Below are positions 1 through 8,616 of a stretch of 64,000 bases of DNA, in pieces; within the stretch, counting starts at the first letter, position 1, and each line of letters starts with the position of its first letter. The DNA is from Leisingera sp. SS27. GTDB lineage: Bacteria > Pseudomonadota > Alphaproteobacteria > Rhodobacterales > Rhodobacteraceae. Location of the stretch: contig NZ_JAQNCY010000001.1 of NCBI RefSeq assembly GCF_028368855.1, positions 434,001 through 498,000 on the forward strand. Direction: 5' to 3'. The translations under genes and the position numbers were made by a program. The notes under the pieces are model-generated. The model saw only the letters and a list, made by a program, of their open reading frames with translations. It was not told where the DNA came from and did no database searches.

Positions 1-302
1 GTGTGCTGAAGGTAGCGGCATGTTTCCAGCGGCACCCAGCCTGGAAAGGGTGCCTGAGTCATATTTTGCATTCGTAACCCCCGGTCGTGAGCCAGGCTGC
101 CGGGCCAGCCGCACTCAAAGGTGCCTGCGGCTTGTCCCATTACGCCCGGCTGAAGTTGGACAAAAGCGCGGATCGGACATCATTGTTTCCAGAAAAAAAT
201 AATCATCACAAAACGGACCGTTCACCGGTCGCCCCCTTTCCGCAACACCACCTGAGGTTGTGTTATAGCAGAGCCAGATCAGAGATAGGAAAGGAGACGG
301 TC
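1..302. other. Upstream non-coding segment, no gene recognised
   Basis: I find no convincing gene, tRNA or hairpin terminator in the first 302 bases. Open frames here lack a ribosome-binding site and resemble no family I know. The last part carries AAAGGAG at about 290-296, which is the ribosome-binding site of the DUF6477 gene that follows. The stretch is presumably the leader and promoter of that gene, with the end of an unseen neighbour to the left. Confidence 0.4.
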
Positions 303-653
303 ATGCAGGATGTACTCAGCCGCGTTTCGTTGCTGCGGCGCCCGAGGATTCTGGCGCGGGCGGCCCGGTTAGGTGCCTGTAATTACTGCCGCAAACGCGA
401 CCTGCGCCGCATTCTGGGCTACGGCGAGGTGCCCAAGCCTGCCGCCGCAGTAATGCTGCTGCTGGAACTTGAGGATGGCTTGAACAAGGCTCGCAAGACT
501 GGCGAAGCCGGGTATTCAATGATCCGCCATGTAGATGTGCTGATTGCGCTGGCGGGCGAAGCCGCCTGTCTGACGGCACGGTCAAAAGTAAAAACGGCGG
601 CCCAAAGGGACCGCCGTTTTCCTGCGGCAGAGGGTGCGGCCCCCTGCCCCTGA
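303..653 (+). CDS. DUF6477 family protein
   Basis: Small cytoplasmic protein of 116 residues. The arginine-rich start (MQDVLSRVSLLRRPRIL) and the later YSMIRHVDVLIALAGEA segment match what I know of the DUF6477 family, found almost only in Rhodobacteraceae; its function is unknown. ATG 303 follows AAAGGAG at a good distance, whereas the longer frame from 87 has no such site. The last 20 or so codons are odd: they read through a perfect 10-bp hairpin (591-620) that looks like the terminator of the convergent mttB gene, and this tail is not family-like. The conserved part ends near residue 95. Confidence 0.75.
   Translation: MQDVLSRVSLLRRPRILARAARLGACNYCRKRDLRRILGYGEVPKPAAAVMLLLELEDGLNKARKTGEAGYSMIRHVDVLIALAGEAACLTARSKVKTAAQRDRRFPAAEGAAPCP
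591..620 (-). terminator. Rho-independent terminator of mttB, inside the DUF6477 3' end
   Basis: A perfect 10-bp stem AAAACGGCGG / CCGCCGTTTT surrounds a 10-nt loop. Read on the minus strand the stem runs into TTTTTACTTTT, a good U-tract, so it fits the end of the minus-strand mttB gene that stops at 669. On the plus strand only TTTT follows. It lies within the last codons of DUF6477. Confidence 0.75.
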
Positions 654-668
654 TATTCAGGCCCGCGC

Positions 669-2216
669 TTACATGAAGGCGTCGGGCATGGAGGCCTTCT
701 TCTCGGCCACATATTCGTCCAGCGCCATCTTGATGGACGGATCGAGCGCAGGCTGCTCGTAGGTGGCCAGCAGCTTCTCGACCCGGCTTTCGGCCAGCGC
801 ATAGGTGTCGCGCGCGCCTTCTTCTTCCCACTGTTCGAACGGCTTGTAATCAAGCACTTCGGATTTCCAGAACGCCGACTTGAAGTTCGCCTGAGTGTGG
901 GCGCAGCCGAGGTAGTGGCCGCCGGGGCCGACTTCGCGGATGGCGTCCATCGCCTGGCCGTTCTCGTCCACGGAAATACCCTTGGCGAGGCCGTGCAGCG
1001 TGCCCAGCTGGTCGGCGTCCATCACGAACTTCTCGAAGTCGGCAACCAGGCCGCCTTCAAGCCAGCCGCAAGAGTGCAGCATGAAGTTCACACCGGACAT
1101 CAGACCCATGTTGAGCGAGTTGGCGGTTTCATAAGCCGCCTGCGCATCCGGCAGCTTGGAGCCGCAGAAGGAGCCGGCCGAGCGGAACGGCACGCCGAGG
1201 CGGCGGGCCAGCTGGCCTGCGCCATAGGTGACCAGCGACGCTTCGGGGGTGCCGAAGGTCGGGGCGCCGGAGTTCATGTCGATCGACGACACGAAGGCGC
1301 CGAAGATCGCAGGCGCGCCGGCGCGGCACAGCTGGTTGTAGGCGATGCCGGCCAGAACCTCTGCCAGAACCTGCGTGAGGGTGCCAGCCACCGACACCGG
1401 CGCCATGGCACCGCCGACGATGAACGGCGAGATGATGCAGGCCTGCATGTTCTGGGCGTAGACTTCCAGCGAGCCCATCATCACGTCGTCGAAGGTCATC
1501 GGCGAGTTGATGTTGGTCAGCGAGGTCATCACGGTGTTGTTCTGCACGAACTCCTTGCCGAACAGGATGCCCGCCATGTCGACGGAGTCCTGCGCGCGGC
1601 TGGGTTCGGTGACGGAGCCCATGAACGGCTTGTCGCTGAGGGTCATATGCGCCATCAGCATGTCCAGGTGGCGCTTGTTCACCGGGATGTCGGTGGGTTC
1701 GCAAACGGTGCCGCCGGAGTGGTGCAGCCACTTGGACATATAGGCCAGTTTCACGAACTTGTTGAAATCGTCCATGGTCGCATAGCGGCGGCCGCCGCTG
1801 CGGGTGCGAACGAACGGCGGTCCATAGACCGGAGCCAGAACCAGGTTCTTGCCGCCGATGACCACCGATTTCTCGGGGTTGCGGGCGTGCTGGGTGAATT
1901 CCGCAGGAGCAGTGGAGCACAGCTTGCGGGCCAGGCCGCGGGGGATGCGCACGCGCTCGCCCTGGACATCGGCGCCGGCCTCGCGCCAGCGCTGCAGCGC
2001 CGCCGGGTTGTCAACGAAATTGACGCCGACCTCTTCCAGAATCGTGTCCGCGTTGTACTCGATGATCTCCAGCGCTTCCTCGTTCAGGATCTCGAAGTTC
2101 GGAATGTTGCGCTCGATGTACTTGGCGGTTTCGATCTTGACGCTGGTGCGCTCGGCGCGGCGGGCGGCACCGCCGCCGGAACCGCGGGCACGACGGCGCG
2201 GGGCTGCTTCTGTCAT
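669..2216 (-). CDS. Trimethylamine methyltransferase family protein (MttB-like, non-pyrrolysine)
   Basis: Cytoplasmic TIM-barrel methyltransferase of the MttB superfamily, 515 residues, the usual length. Members move a methyl group from a quaternary or tertiary amine to a corrinoid protein. The frame is uninterrupted, so there is no in-frame amber codon for pyrrolysine; this puts it among the non-Pyl homologues (the group containing glycine-betaine methyltransferase MtgB), whose substrates in roseobacters are mostly unknown. The N-terminus (RRRARGSGGGAARRAERTS) is basic and low-complexity, as in many roseobacter paralogues. No corrinoid protein or methyltransferase partner lies nearby, so the substrate cannot be read from context. 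It diverges from guaA across a 243-bp gap and ends at the hairpin at 591-620. Confidence 0.85.
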   Translation of the reverse strand: MTEAAPRRRARGSGGGAARRAERTSVKIETAKYIERNIPNFEILNEEALEIIEYNADTILEEVGVNFVDNPAALQRWREAGADVQGERVRIPRGLARKLCSTAPAEFTQHARNPEKSVVIGGKNLVLAPVYGPPFVRTRSGGRRYATMDDFNKFVKLAYMSKWLHHSGGTVCEPTDIPVNKRHLDMLMAHMTLSDKPFMGSVTEPSRAQDSVDMAGILFGKEFVQNNTVMTSLTNINSPMTFDDVMMGSLEVYAQNMQACIISPFIVGGAMAPVSVAGTLTQVLAEVLAGIAYNQLCRAGAPAIFGAFVSSIDMNSGAPTFGTPEASLVTYGAGQLARRLGVPFRSAGSFCGSKLPDAQAAYETANSLNMGLMSGVNFMLHSCGWLEGGLVADFEKFVMDADQLGTLHGLAKGISVDENGQAMDAIREVGPGGHYLGCAHTQANFKSAFWKSEVLDYKPFEQWEEEGARDTYALAESRVEKLLATYEQPALDPSIKMALDEYVAEKKASMPDAFM

Positions 2217-2459
2217 GGTTTATCCTCACCACAGGCATTTCATTGCGAAGGGTATTATAGCCCCCGCGCGCGCTGCCGCCGCAGGATTGCGGCCATTCAA
2301 GTTGAAAAGCGACATTGCCGAAGCATTTTCCACCGCACTGGTGGACTTTTGCATACCTTCGGCACGCGGGATGCCGATCTGCCGTGAAATCACGCACGCT
2401 GCCCGTCAAGGCAGCCAAACCCCCTTGCGGAAAACGCGTTCCTGCCCTATGGCGCGTGC

Positions 2460-4028
2460 ATGACAGAGACATCCCATGACCGCCTTCTCATCATCGACTT
2501 TGGCAGCCAGGTCACGCAGCTGATTGCGCGCCGCCTGCGCGAGCTGAACGTCTATTGCGAAATCCACCCCTATCAGAATGTCACCATGGACTTTGTGCGC
2601 GAGCTGGCGCCCAAGGCAGTGATCTTCTCGGGCGGGCCGGACAGCGTGACCCGCGAGGGCAGCCCCCGGGCGCCGCAGGAGATTTTCGACTATGGCGTGC
2701 CGATCCTGGGCATCTGCTATGGCCAGCAGGTGATGATGCACCAGCTGGGCGGCACAGTGGAAAGCGGCCATGGCACCGCAGAATTCGGCCGCGCCTATGT
2801 GACCCCAACGGTGGAAACACCGCCGCTGCTGGAGGGCTGGTTTGCCAATGACGCCGACCGCGAGCAGGTCTGGATGTCGCATGGCGACCACGTGAGCAAG
2901 ATCGCCCCGGGGTTCGAGGTCTACGGCACCTCCCCCAACGCGCCTTATGCAATCACCGCCGATGTCTCCCGCAACTTCTATGCGGTGCAGTTCCACCCGG
3001 AGGTGCACCATACCCCGAACGGCGCCAAGCTCTATGAGAACTTTGTCAAGCTGGCAGGGTTTTCAGGCGACTGGACCATGGGCGCCTACCGCGAACAGAT
3101 GATCGAAAAGATCCGCGCGCAGGTCGGCGACAAGCAGGTGATCTGCGGATTGTCCGGCGGTGTGGATTCGTCCGTCGCCGCGATCCTGATCCACGAGGCA
3201 ATCGGCGACCAGCTGACCTGCGTGTTCGTGGACCACGGCCTCTTGCGCAAGAACGAGGCGGAAGAAGTCGTCGCGATGTTCCGCGACAACTACAACATCC
3301 AGCTGATCCACGCGGATGAGAGCGATCTGTTCCTGGGCGAGCTGGACGGGCAAAGCGACCCGGAAACCAAGCGCAAGATCATCGGCAAGCTGTTCATCGA
3401 CGTGTTCCAGAAACACGCCGACACCATCGACGGCGCCGAGTTCCTGGCGCAAGGAACATTGTACCCGGATGTGATTGAATCGGTGTCCTTCTCGGGCGGG
3501 CCTTCGGTCACCATCAAGTCGCACCACAACGTCGGCGGCCTGCCGGAGAAGATGGGCCTGAAGCTGGTCGAGCCGCTGCGCGAGCTGTTCAAGGACGAAG
3601 TCCGCGCGCTCGGCCGTGAGCTGGGCCTGCCGCAGAGCTTTATCGGCCGCCACCCCTTCCCCGGACCGGGCCTGGCGATCCGCTGCCCCGGCGAGATCAC
3701 CCGCGAAAAGCTGGAGATCCTGCGCGAGGCGGATGCGATCTATATCGACCAGATCCGCAAGCACGGTCTGTATGACGAAATCTGGCAGGCCTTCGTGGCA
3801 ATCCTGCCGGTCCGCACCGTCGGCGTGATGGGCGACGGCCGCACCTATGATTATGCCTGCGCCCTGCGCGCAGTGACGTCAGTTGATGGCATGACGGCTG
3901 ATTACTACCCGTTCAGCCACGAGTTCCTGGGCGAGACCGCCACAAGGATCATCAACGAGGTGAAAGGCATCAACCGCTGCACCTATGACATCACCTCGAA
4001 GCCTCCGGGCACCATCGAGTGGGAATGA
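2460..4028 (+). CDS. guaA: GMP synthase (glutamine-hydrolysing)
   Basis: Converts XMP, glutamine and ATP to GMP in purine biosynthesis. The protein has 522 residues, the standard length. The N-terminal class I glutamine amidotransferase domain (about 1-200) shows the nucleophile motif GICYGQQ and the later FHPEVHHT. It is followed by the ATP-pyrophosphatase P-loop [12 protein letters not shown] and a C-terminal dimerisation domain ending in [11 protein letters not shown], the classic GuaA terminus. The gene stands alone, divergent from the mttB-like gene. I see no purine riboswitch in the 243-bp leader. No clear terminator follows in the 148 bases before the next gene. Confidence 0.98.
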   Translation: MTETSHDRLLIIDFGSQVTQLIARRLRELNVYCEIHPYQNVTMDFVRELAPKAVIFSGGPDSVTREGSPRAPQEIFDYGVPILGICYGQQVMMHQLGGTVESGHGTAEFGRAYVTPTVETPPLLEGWFANDADREQVWMSHGDHVSKIAPGFEVYGTSPNAPYAITADVSRNFYAVQFHPEVHHTPNGAKLYENFVKLAGFSGDWTMGAYREQMIEKIRAQVGDKQVICGLSGGVDSSVAAILIHEAIGDQLTCVFVDHGLLRKNEAEEVVAMFRDNYNIQLIHADESDLFLGELDGQSDPETKRKIIGKLFIDVFQKHADTIDGAEFLAQGTLYPDVIESVSFSGGPSVTIKSHHNVGGLPEKMGLKLVEPLRELFKDEVRALGRELGLPQSFIGRHPFPGPGLAIRCPGEITREKLEILREADAIYIDQIRKHGLYDEIWQAFVAILPVRTVGVMGDGRTYDYACALRAVTSVDGMTADYYPFSHEFLGETATRIINEVKGINRCTYDITSKPPGTIEWE

Positions 4029-4176
4029 TCTGGGCTTTTCACGGGCTTTGAAACAACGGTGGAAACCACGCCTGTTTTAAAGAACGTTTAAACAATTTGC
4101 GCCATCTTGAACGCAACGCTTGGCCGCCGGTTTGACCACGGGCGGCCAACTGCTTCGAGGCTAATGGAGGCGCAAA

Positions 4177-4863
4177 ATGCCCTTGATCAAATACAAAGAC
4201 GTGCTGCTGCACTTCGCGCATATTCCCAAGTGCGGCGGCACATCCATTGAGCGGTACATTCAGGGCCTGAACGGCGTCAGCCTGGCATTTCTGGATGAAC
4301 AGTATGTCGCCAATCCGCCGCAGCAGCATTGGAACATTTCGTCTCCCCAGCACATCGACGGGGAATCGATTGGGCGGCTGTTTCCCAAGGAATTTTTCAC
4401 CGGCTTTTTCACCATCGTGCGCGATCCGATTACCCGTCTTGAAAGCGCCTATAAGTTCCAGCGGCTGGTGGAGCGCCGGATCGGCAGCGATGAAACCCTG
4501 GACCAATTCGTCAAGACCCGCCTGCTGGAGAATGTGCTGAACAAGGGCTGGATGGACGGCCATTTCTACCCTCAGTCGGGCTTTTTCTATCCCGGTGCCA
4601 ATTACCAGGTATTCAAGCTTGAAGAAAACGGCGCGCAGAAGGCCAAGGCCTTCATCGATGCGGCCCTGTTCGGCAACCCGGCCAGCCATCAGATGACCCA
4701 CAGCAACCACCTGCGCACGCCAGACGGGTTTGACCTCGGTGATCTGGTGCTGAGCGATGAGGGCCTGGCCGTTGCCGAGAAGATCTACGGCATGGACTTT
4801 GACAATTTCCAGTATCAGCGGCGCTCTGCTGCCGGGCAGCTGCCCGAAGCAGCGGCAGGCTGA
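4177..4863 (+). CDS. Sulfotransferase family protein
   Basis: Probable PAPS-dependent sulfotransferase of 228 residues. The 5'-phosphosulfate-binding loop is FAHIPKCGGTSIERYI (about residues 13-28) and the 3'-phosphate-binding element is FFTIVRDPITRLESAYKFQ (about 78-96), the layout of the Sulfotransfer_2 family. The acceptor is unknown; in bacteria such enzymes often modify surface polysaccharides or glycolipids. ATG 4177 follows GGAGG (4166-4170). The stop is 17 bases before the glycosyltransferase-like gene, so the two are probably co-transcribed, which fits a shared glycan substrate, though that is inference. Confidence 0.8.
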   Translation: MPLIKYKDVLLHFAHIPKCGGTSIERYIQGLNGVSLAFLDEQYVANPPQQHWNISSPQHIDGESIGRLFPKEFFTGFFTIVRDPITRLESAYKFQRLVERRIGSDETLDQFVKTRLLENVLNKGWMDGHFYPQSGFFYPGANYQVFKLEENGAQKAKAFIDAALFGNPASHQMTHSNHLRTPDGFDLGDLVLSDEGLAVAEKIYGMDFDNFQYQRRSAAGQLPEAAAG

Positions 4864-4880
4864 GGTCCGATTGGCATCCC

Positions 4881-5720
4881 ATGACACAAAGATACAATAT
4901 CTGCTTGGCAGAACCCCAGAACTACATTCACTCCGGTGCGTTTTACGAGATCGCCGACCTGCTGCTGTTTGCGCTGCGCGAACTCGGCCATGAGGCGGCT
5001 TTGAAGAAGAACGGGATAGACCCAACTGCCCGCAACATCCTGATCGGCGTGCATCTGCTAAGCCCAGCCCTTGCTTCGCAGATGCCGCCGGGAACGATTA
5101 TTTTGAACACCGAACAGCTGGGCGGAACGTTCGGCGAATGGAACAAGAAGATATTGGAGTGGTTCTCGCACGACTTCACCCTGTGGGACTACAGCGACGT
5201 GAACGTTGGCTACCTCAGGGAATTTGGCGTCAAGCGCGTGGAAAAACTCCAACTCGGTTTTCAACAGGAGCTTTGCCGTATTACGTCGCAGGAAGAGCGC
5301 GATGTCGAAGTGTTGTTCTACGGCTGTATCAATCAGCGGCGCAAACTGGTGCTTGATGATCTAATCTCCCGTGGTCTGCGGGTCAAAGTGCTGAGCGGCG
5401 TCTTCGGCGCTGAGCGCGACGCTTGGATTGCGCGCTCACGGCTCGTGCTGAACCTTCACTATTATGAAACGCAGATCTTCGAGATTGTGCGCGCCTTTTA
5501 CCTGATGACCAATGGCATCCCCACGGCAGCAGAGGTGAACCCGACTACCCGGATCGACGACTGCTACCGTGACGGGCTGTTGTCTCTTCCTTATGACGGG
5601 CTGGCAGCGGGCATTGAAGAAGCGCTGCAGGACGAGACCGGGCTCGAACAGCTTGGCGCGAGGGGCCAAGAGACGATTGCGCGGCACCCACAGGCCCAAT
5701 TGCTGCACGAGATCCTCTAG
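4881..5720 (+). CDS. Glycosyltransferase-like protein
   Basis: Soluble protein of 279 residues with no signal peptide. It resembles the CgeB/group 1 glycosyltransferase-like proteins of proteobacteria. The C-terminal half has a Rossmann-type pattern: VEVLFYGCINQRRK, then RVKVLSGVFGAERDAWIARS, then a segment with LNLHYYETQIFEIVRAF, the usual nucleotide-sugar-side region of GT-B folds. The acidic E-x7-E pair expected there (in ETQIFEIVRAFYLMTN) is only partly conserved, so activity is uncertain. It lies between two sulfotransferase-like genes, suggesting a role in a sulfated glycan. A strong terminator follows at 5817-5850. Confidence 0.6.
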   Translation: MTQRYNICLAEPQNYIHSGAFYEIADLLLFALRELGHEAALKKNGIDPTARNILIGVHLLSPALASQMPPGTIILNTEQLGGTFGEWNKKILEWFSHDFTLWDYSDVNVGYLREFGVKRVEKLQLGFQQELCRITSQEERDVEVLFYGCINQRRKLVLDDLISRGLRVKVLSGVFGAERDAWIARSRLVLNLHYYETQIFEIVRAFYLMTNGIPTAAEVNPTTRIDDCYRDGLLSLPYDGLAAGIEEALQDETGLEQLGARGQETIARHPQAQLLHEIL

Positions 5721-5816
5721 CAGCCACAAATCCCACTGCTTCTGCGAGCCCCGCAGCGTCCTGCTAGGCGCACAACTCTAGCCCGCCCCCTTCCCAATGA
5801 AATCATACGCAAATTC

Positions 5817-5850
5817 AGGCGGCCTGGGTTTGCAAACCGGGCCGCCTTTT
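5817..5850 (+). terminator. Rho-independent terminator after the glycosyltransferase-like gene
   Basis: Stem GGCGGCC / GGCCGCC (5818-5824 with 5840-5846) encloses an inner palindrome GGTTTGCAAACC and is followed by TTTTGTTG. It lies 97 bases after the glycosyltransferase stop and inside the longest possible frame of the next gene. This argues that the next gene starts downstream at 5977 and not at 5797. Confidence 0.8.
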
Positions 5851-5976
5851 GTTGCCGCGGTCACCTTTTCCAACCGTTCACCCGGTCCGCCGCTGAAATC
5901 TCTGCGTCGTCCGGTTAACCAATTTGTCAGGCGATTTTGGGATAGTCTCCAGGACGCCGACGGCCTGGAGAACCCA

Positions 5977-7482
5977 ATGATTATTTGCCACCCGCTGAAA
6001 CTCATCTTCATCAAGACCAAAAAGGTGGGCGGCACCTCGTTTGAAATCGCTTTATCCAGCTTTTGCGACGGGACCAGTATCATCACTCCGATTTCTCCTG
6101 ATGATGAAAACATCCGCGCAGAACTGGGTTATCCCGGTGCGCAAAACTATCAGCACCAAATCTGGCCTGATGGCACAGAGACGGAAGCAGAGTTCTTTAA
6201 CCACATTCCGGCTTCCCAAGCCAAGCCCCTCATCCCGCAAGAGATCTGGGGCAGCTACACAAAGGTCACCATATGGCGGGACCCCTATGACGCGATCATC
6301 TCACGTTACTATTGGGAAAAGGCGGACGCGGCAGGCATTCCGTTCGGGCAATTTGTCCGCCAGTTGCCCGGCCTGCTGGCAGAAAACAGCCAGATCGCGC
6401 CGCTGGAAGGACCGGCTGCACCAGACGTTTTCCTGCGTTACGAGCACCTGGAAGAGGACATCGCGGCGCTTGGCATCGACGGGCTGTGGGAGCGGTTTAC
6501 AAGCCTGCGTGCCAAAGGGAACATCAGTCCGCGCACCGGAGCTGATCCCGAAACACTCTATGCCCGGCATCCGGAGGCGGCAGAGGTCGTGGCGGAGCAA
6601 TGCGCGGTGGAGATCCGCAAATTCGGCTATACGCGCCCTGGCATGGCACCTGCGGCGCCCAAGCCGGCGCAGGCCCAGAAAAGCGACTTTTTCTTCACTC
6701 TTTCTGCAGGGCGCACCGGTACGGCCTGGCTGGCGCAGTTCCTGGGTGACAATCTTCGGATCAAATCCATACATGAGCCGCTGAACATTGATGACTTCGG
6801 CACACAAATGCCGGAAATCAGGCACATGCGGACCTTCAACACTTACGGCATGAATACCCGGATGCAGAAGTTCTGGAAGGACAAGCTGGCGTCACTGCAA
6901 GCGCCTTACGCCGAATCCAACCACACTTTGGGCAAATGCGGGCTTATCGAAGCGCTGGCGGGAAGCCCCATCCGCAGCCGCACCACCGTTATCCTCCTGC
7001 GCCGCGACCTGGCCAAGCAATGCGCGAGCTATGTCAGCCGCAATGACTTCATGAATATCACCATCCGGTGGCAGTGGTACTTGGACATGGGCTACAGCAA
7101 TTTGATCGTAGACCCTGCCGGTTTACTGTCGCTTGGCCAGGTCGGCTGCGCCATCTGGTACGCGCTGGAGATGGAGGCGCGCTATGCCTATTACCTGCTG
7201 AAATACGGCCAGCAGGTCAATTTTGTAGAAGCTAAGCTGGAAGAAGCAACAAAGCCCGAAGGCGCTGCAAGGCTGCTGGCCGATCTGGGCTTTAACGGCG
7301 TGCCGAAGCTCCCGGAAAAGAAGAACGCGACCCGCAATCCCTCCGATGTGACCGAAGCGCTGACCCTCGAAATTCGGACACTGCTGAACCGGCTGAACTT
7401 TGACCCGGTGGCCTCCGCGGCTGCTTATATCAAATCGGGCCGCTCCCTGGATTCACCAACCCTGCGCAGGGCAGCGGCCTGA
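5977..7482 (+). CDS. Two-domain sulfotransferase-like protein
   Basis: Protein of 501 residues with two sulfotransferase-type P-loop domains. Domain 1 (about 1-210) has FIKTKKVGGTSFEIAL near the N-terminus and VTIWRDPYDAIISRYYWEKA. Domain 2 (about 235-480) has FTLSAGRTGTAWLAQFL and TTVILLRRDLAKQCASYVSRN. Both pairs match the phosphosulfate and 3'-phosphate binding elements of PAPS enzymes. Domain 1 resembles the first gene of this block and domain 2 the Sulfotransfer_3-like group; the two are too different for a recent tandem duplication. ATG 5977 is preceded by GGAG at 5967-5970, and a terminator inside the longer frame excludes the start at 5797. The acceptor is unknown. Confidence 0.7.
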   Translation: MIICHPLKLIFIKTKKVGGTSFEIALSSFCDGTSIITPISPDDENIRAELGYPGAQNYQHQIWPDGTETEAEFFNHIPASQAKPLIPQEIWGSYTKVTIWRDPYDAIISRYYWEKADAAGIPFGQFVRQLPGLLAENSQIAPLEGPAAPDVFLRYEHLEEDIAALGIDGLWERFTSLRAKGNISPRTGADPETLYARHPEAAEVVAEQCAVEIRKFGYTRPGMAPAAPKPAQAQKSDFFFTLSAGRTGTAWLAQFLGDNLRIKSIHEPLNIDDFGTQMPEIRHMRTFNTYGMNTRMQKFWKDKLASLQAPYAESNHTLGKCGLIEALAGSPIRSRTTVILLRRDLAKQCASYVSRNDFMNITIRWQWYLDMGYSNLIVDPAGLLSLGQVGCAIWYALEMEARYAYYLLKYGQQVNFVEAKLEEATKPEGAARLLADLGFNGVPKLPEKKNATRNPSDVTEALTLEIRTLLNRLNFDPVASAAAYIKSGRSLDSPTLRRAAA

Positions 7483-7628
7483 GAGCCGGCAGGCTTCAGG
7501 CAGCCGCAGCAGCAGCCAAGCGATGAATTTCACACCCCGGCCCTGCAATCTGCGGCGCTGGGGCCTAAGGCCTTGACCCGCGGAGAGCTTTCCGCCTCTG
7601 TTCTCCCCAGTTGAACAAGGGGGCAGGC

Positions 7629-8513
7629 ATGGCAGAGGGCGAGACACGCGCGGGACTGGCAGCGCTGTGGATGGTTGGGGCCATTGTGTCCTTCTCTGCC
7701 ATGGCGATTGCCGGGCGCGAGGCCGGGCTAACGCTGGACACCTTTGAAATCATGGCCTACCGCAGCCTGGTGGGGGTGGTGATCGTGGTTGCCGTGCTGA
7801 GCGCCGCAGGCCGCTGGCATCAGGTGCGGCGGCAGCGGCTGGGCGTGCATCTGCTGCGAAACCTGTTCCACTTCACCGGCCAGAACCTGTGGTTTCTGGC
7901 GGTGACGCTGATTCCGCTGGCCCAGGTCTTTGCGCTGGAGTTCACCTCGCCGCTGTGGGTGATCATCCTGTCGCCGCTCTTGCTGGGCGAGGCGCTGACC
8001 CGACGGCGGATGCTGGCGGCAGCACTGGGTTTTGCCGGTATTCTGATTGTCGCGCGGCCCAGCCCGGAGACGCTGAGCCTTGGCCTGGCGGCAGCAGCCA
8101 GCTGTGCCATCTTCTTTGCTCTCACGGCGATCCTGACCAAACGGCTGACCCGGCATGAGCATACCGCCTCGATCCTGTTCTGGCTGACGTCCATGCAGCT
8201 GGCCATGGGGCTGCTGGCGGCCGGGTGGGATGGTGACATGGTGCTGCCCAATGCAAGCACCCTGCCCTGGCTGGTGCTGATCGGCATTGCCGGGCTGACT
8301 GCGCATTTCTGCCTGACCACGGCCTTGTCGCTGGCCCCCGCCAGCGTGGTTGTGCCGGTGGATTTTGCCCGCCTGCCTGCCATCGCCATTCTCGGCATGC
8401 TGATCTACGGAGAGGCGTTGGATGCCTGGGTGCTGGGCGGCGCTGCCATCATCTGCATTGCAAATTATCTTAATATAGTTGCAGGCCAGCCGCGCAGAAC
8501 TCCGCAAAGCTGA
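7629..8513 (+). CDS. EamA/DMT family transporter
   Basis: Inner-membrane protein of 294 residues with about ten hydrophobic segments in two EamA repeats (about 10-140 and 150-285), the drug/metabolite transporter layout of RhaT and YdcZ-type exporters. The substrate is not predictable. ATG 7629 has AAGGGGG (7617-7623) at the right distance, while the in-frame TTG at 7611 does not. It stands as a single gene between the sulfotransferase block and the porin gene. The 146 bases upstream hold no clear terminator. Confidence 0.85.
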   Translation: MAEGETRAGLAALWMVGAIVSFSAMAIAGREAGLTLDTFEIMAYRSLVGVVIVVAVLSAAGRWHQVRRQRLGVHLLRNLFHFTGQNLWFLAVTLIPLAQVFALEFTSPLWVIILSPLLLGEALTRRRMLAAALGFAGILIVARPSPETLSLGLAAAASCAIFFALTAILTKRLTRHEHTASILFWLTSMQLAMGLLAAGWDGDMVLPNASTLPWLVLIGIAGLTAHFCLTTALSLAPASVVVPVDFARLPAIAILGMLIYGEALDAWVLGGAAIICIANYLNIVAGQPRRTPQS

Positions 8514-8616
8514 TTGAATCGGTCTAGTTGCCGTGCGGTTAATGTTGATTTGCCGAAATCCGCCCGATTACGTTTGCGTAAAGCGGCTTCCACTGGCCGC
8601 AACTCAGGGAGGAACA

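Noticed and set aside
669-2216. Pyrrolysine-containing MttB
   Set aside because: The reading frame has no internal amber codon, so it belongs to the non-pyrrolysine group.
897-2387. Long plus-strand open frame opposite the mttB-like gene
   Set aside because: It is a shadow of the minus-strand gene: His/Arg/Gly-rich composition without family resemblance and no ribosome-binding site, whereas the minus strand encodes a complete MttB-type protein.
5797-5976. N-terminal extension of the two-domain sulfotransferase protein
   Set aside because: It reads through a strong terminator hairpin (5817-5850) and the ATG at 5977 has a ribosome-binding site.
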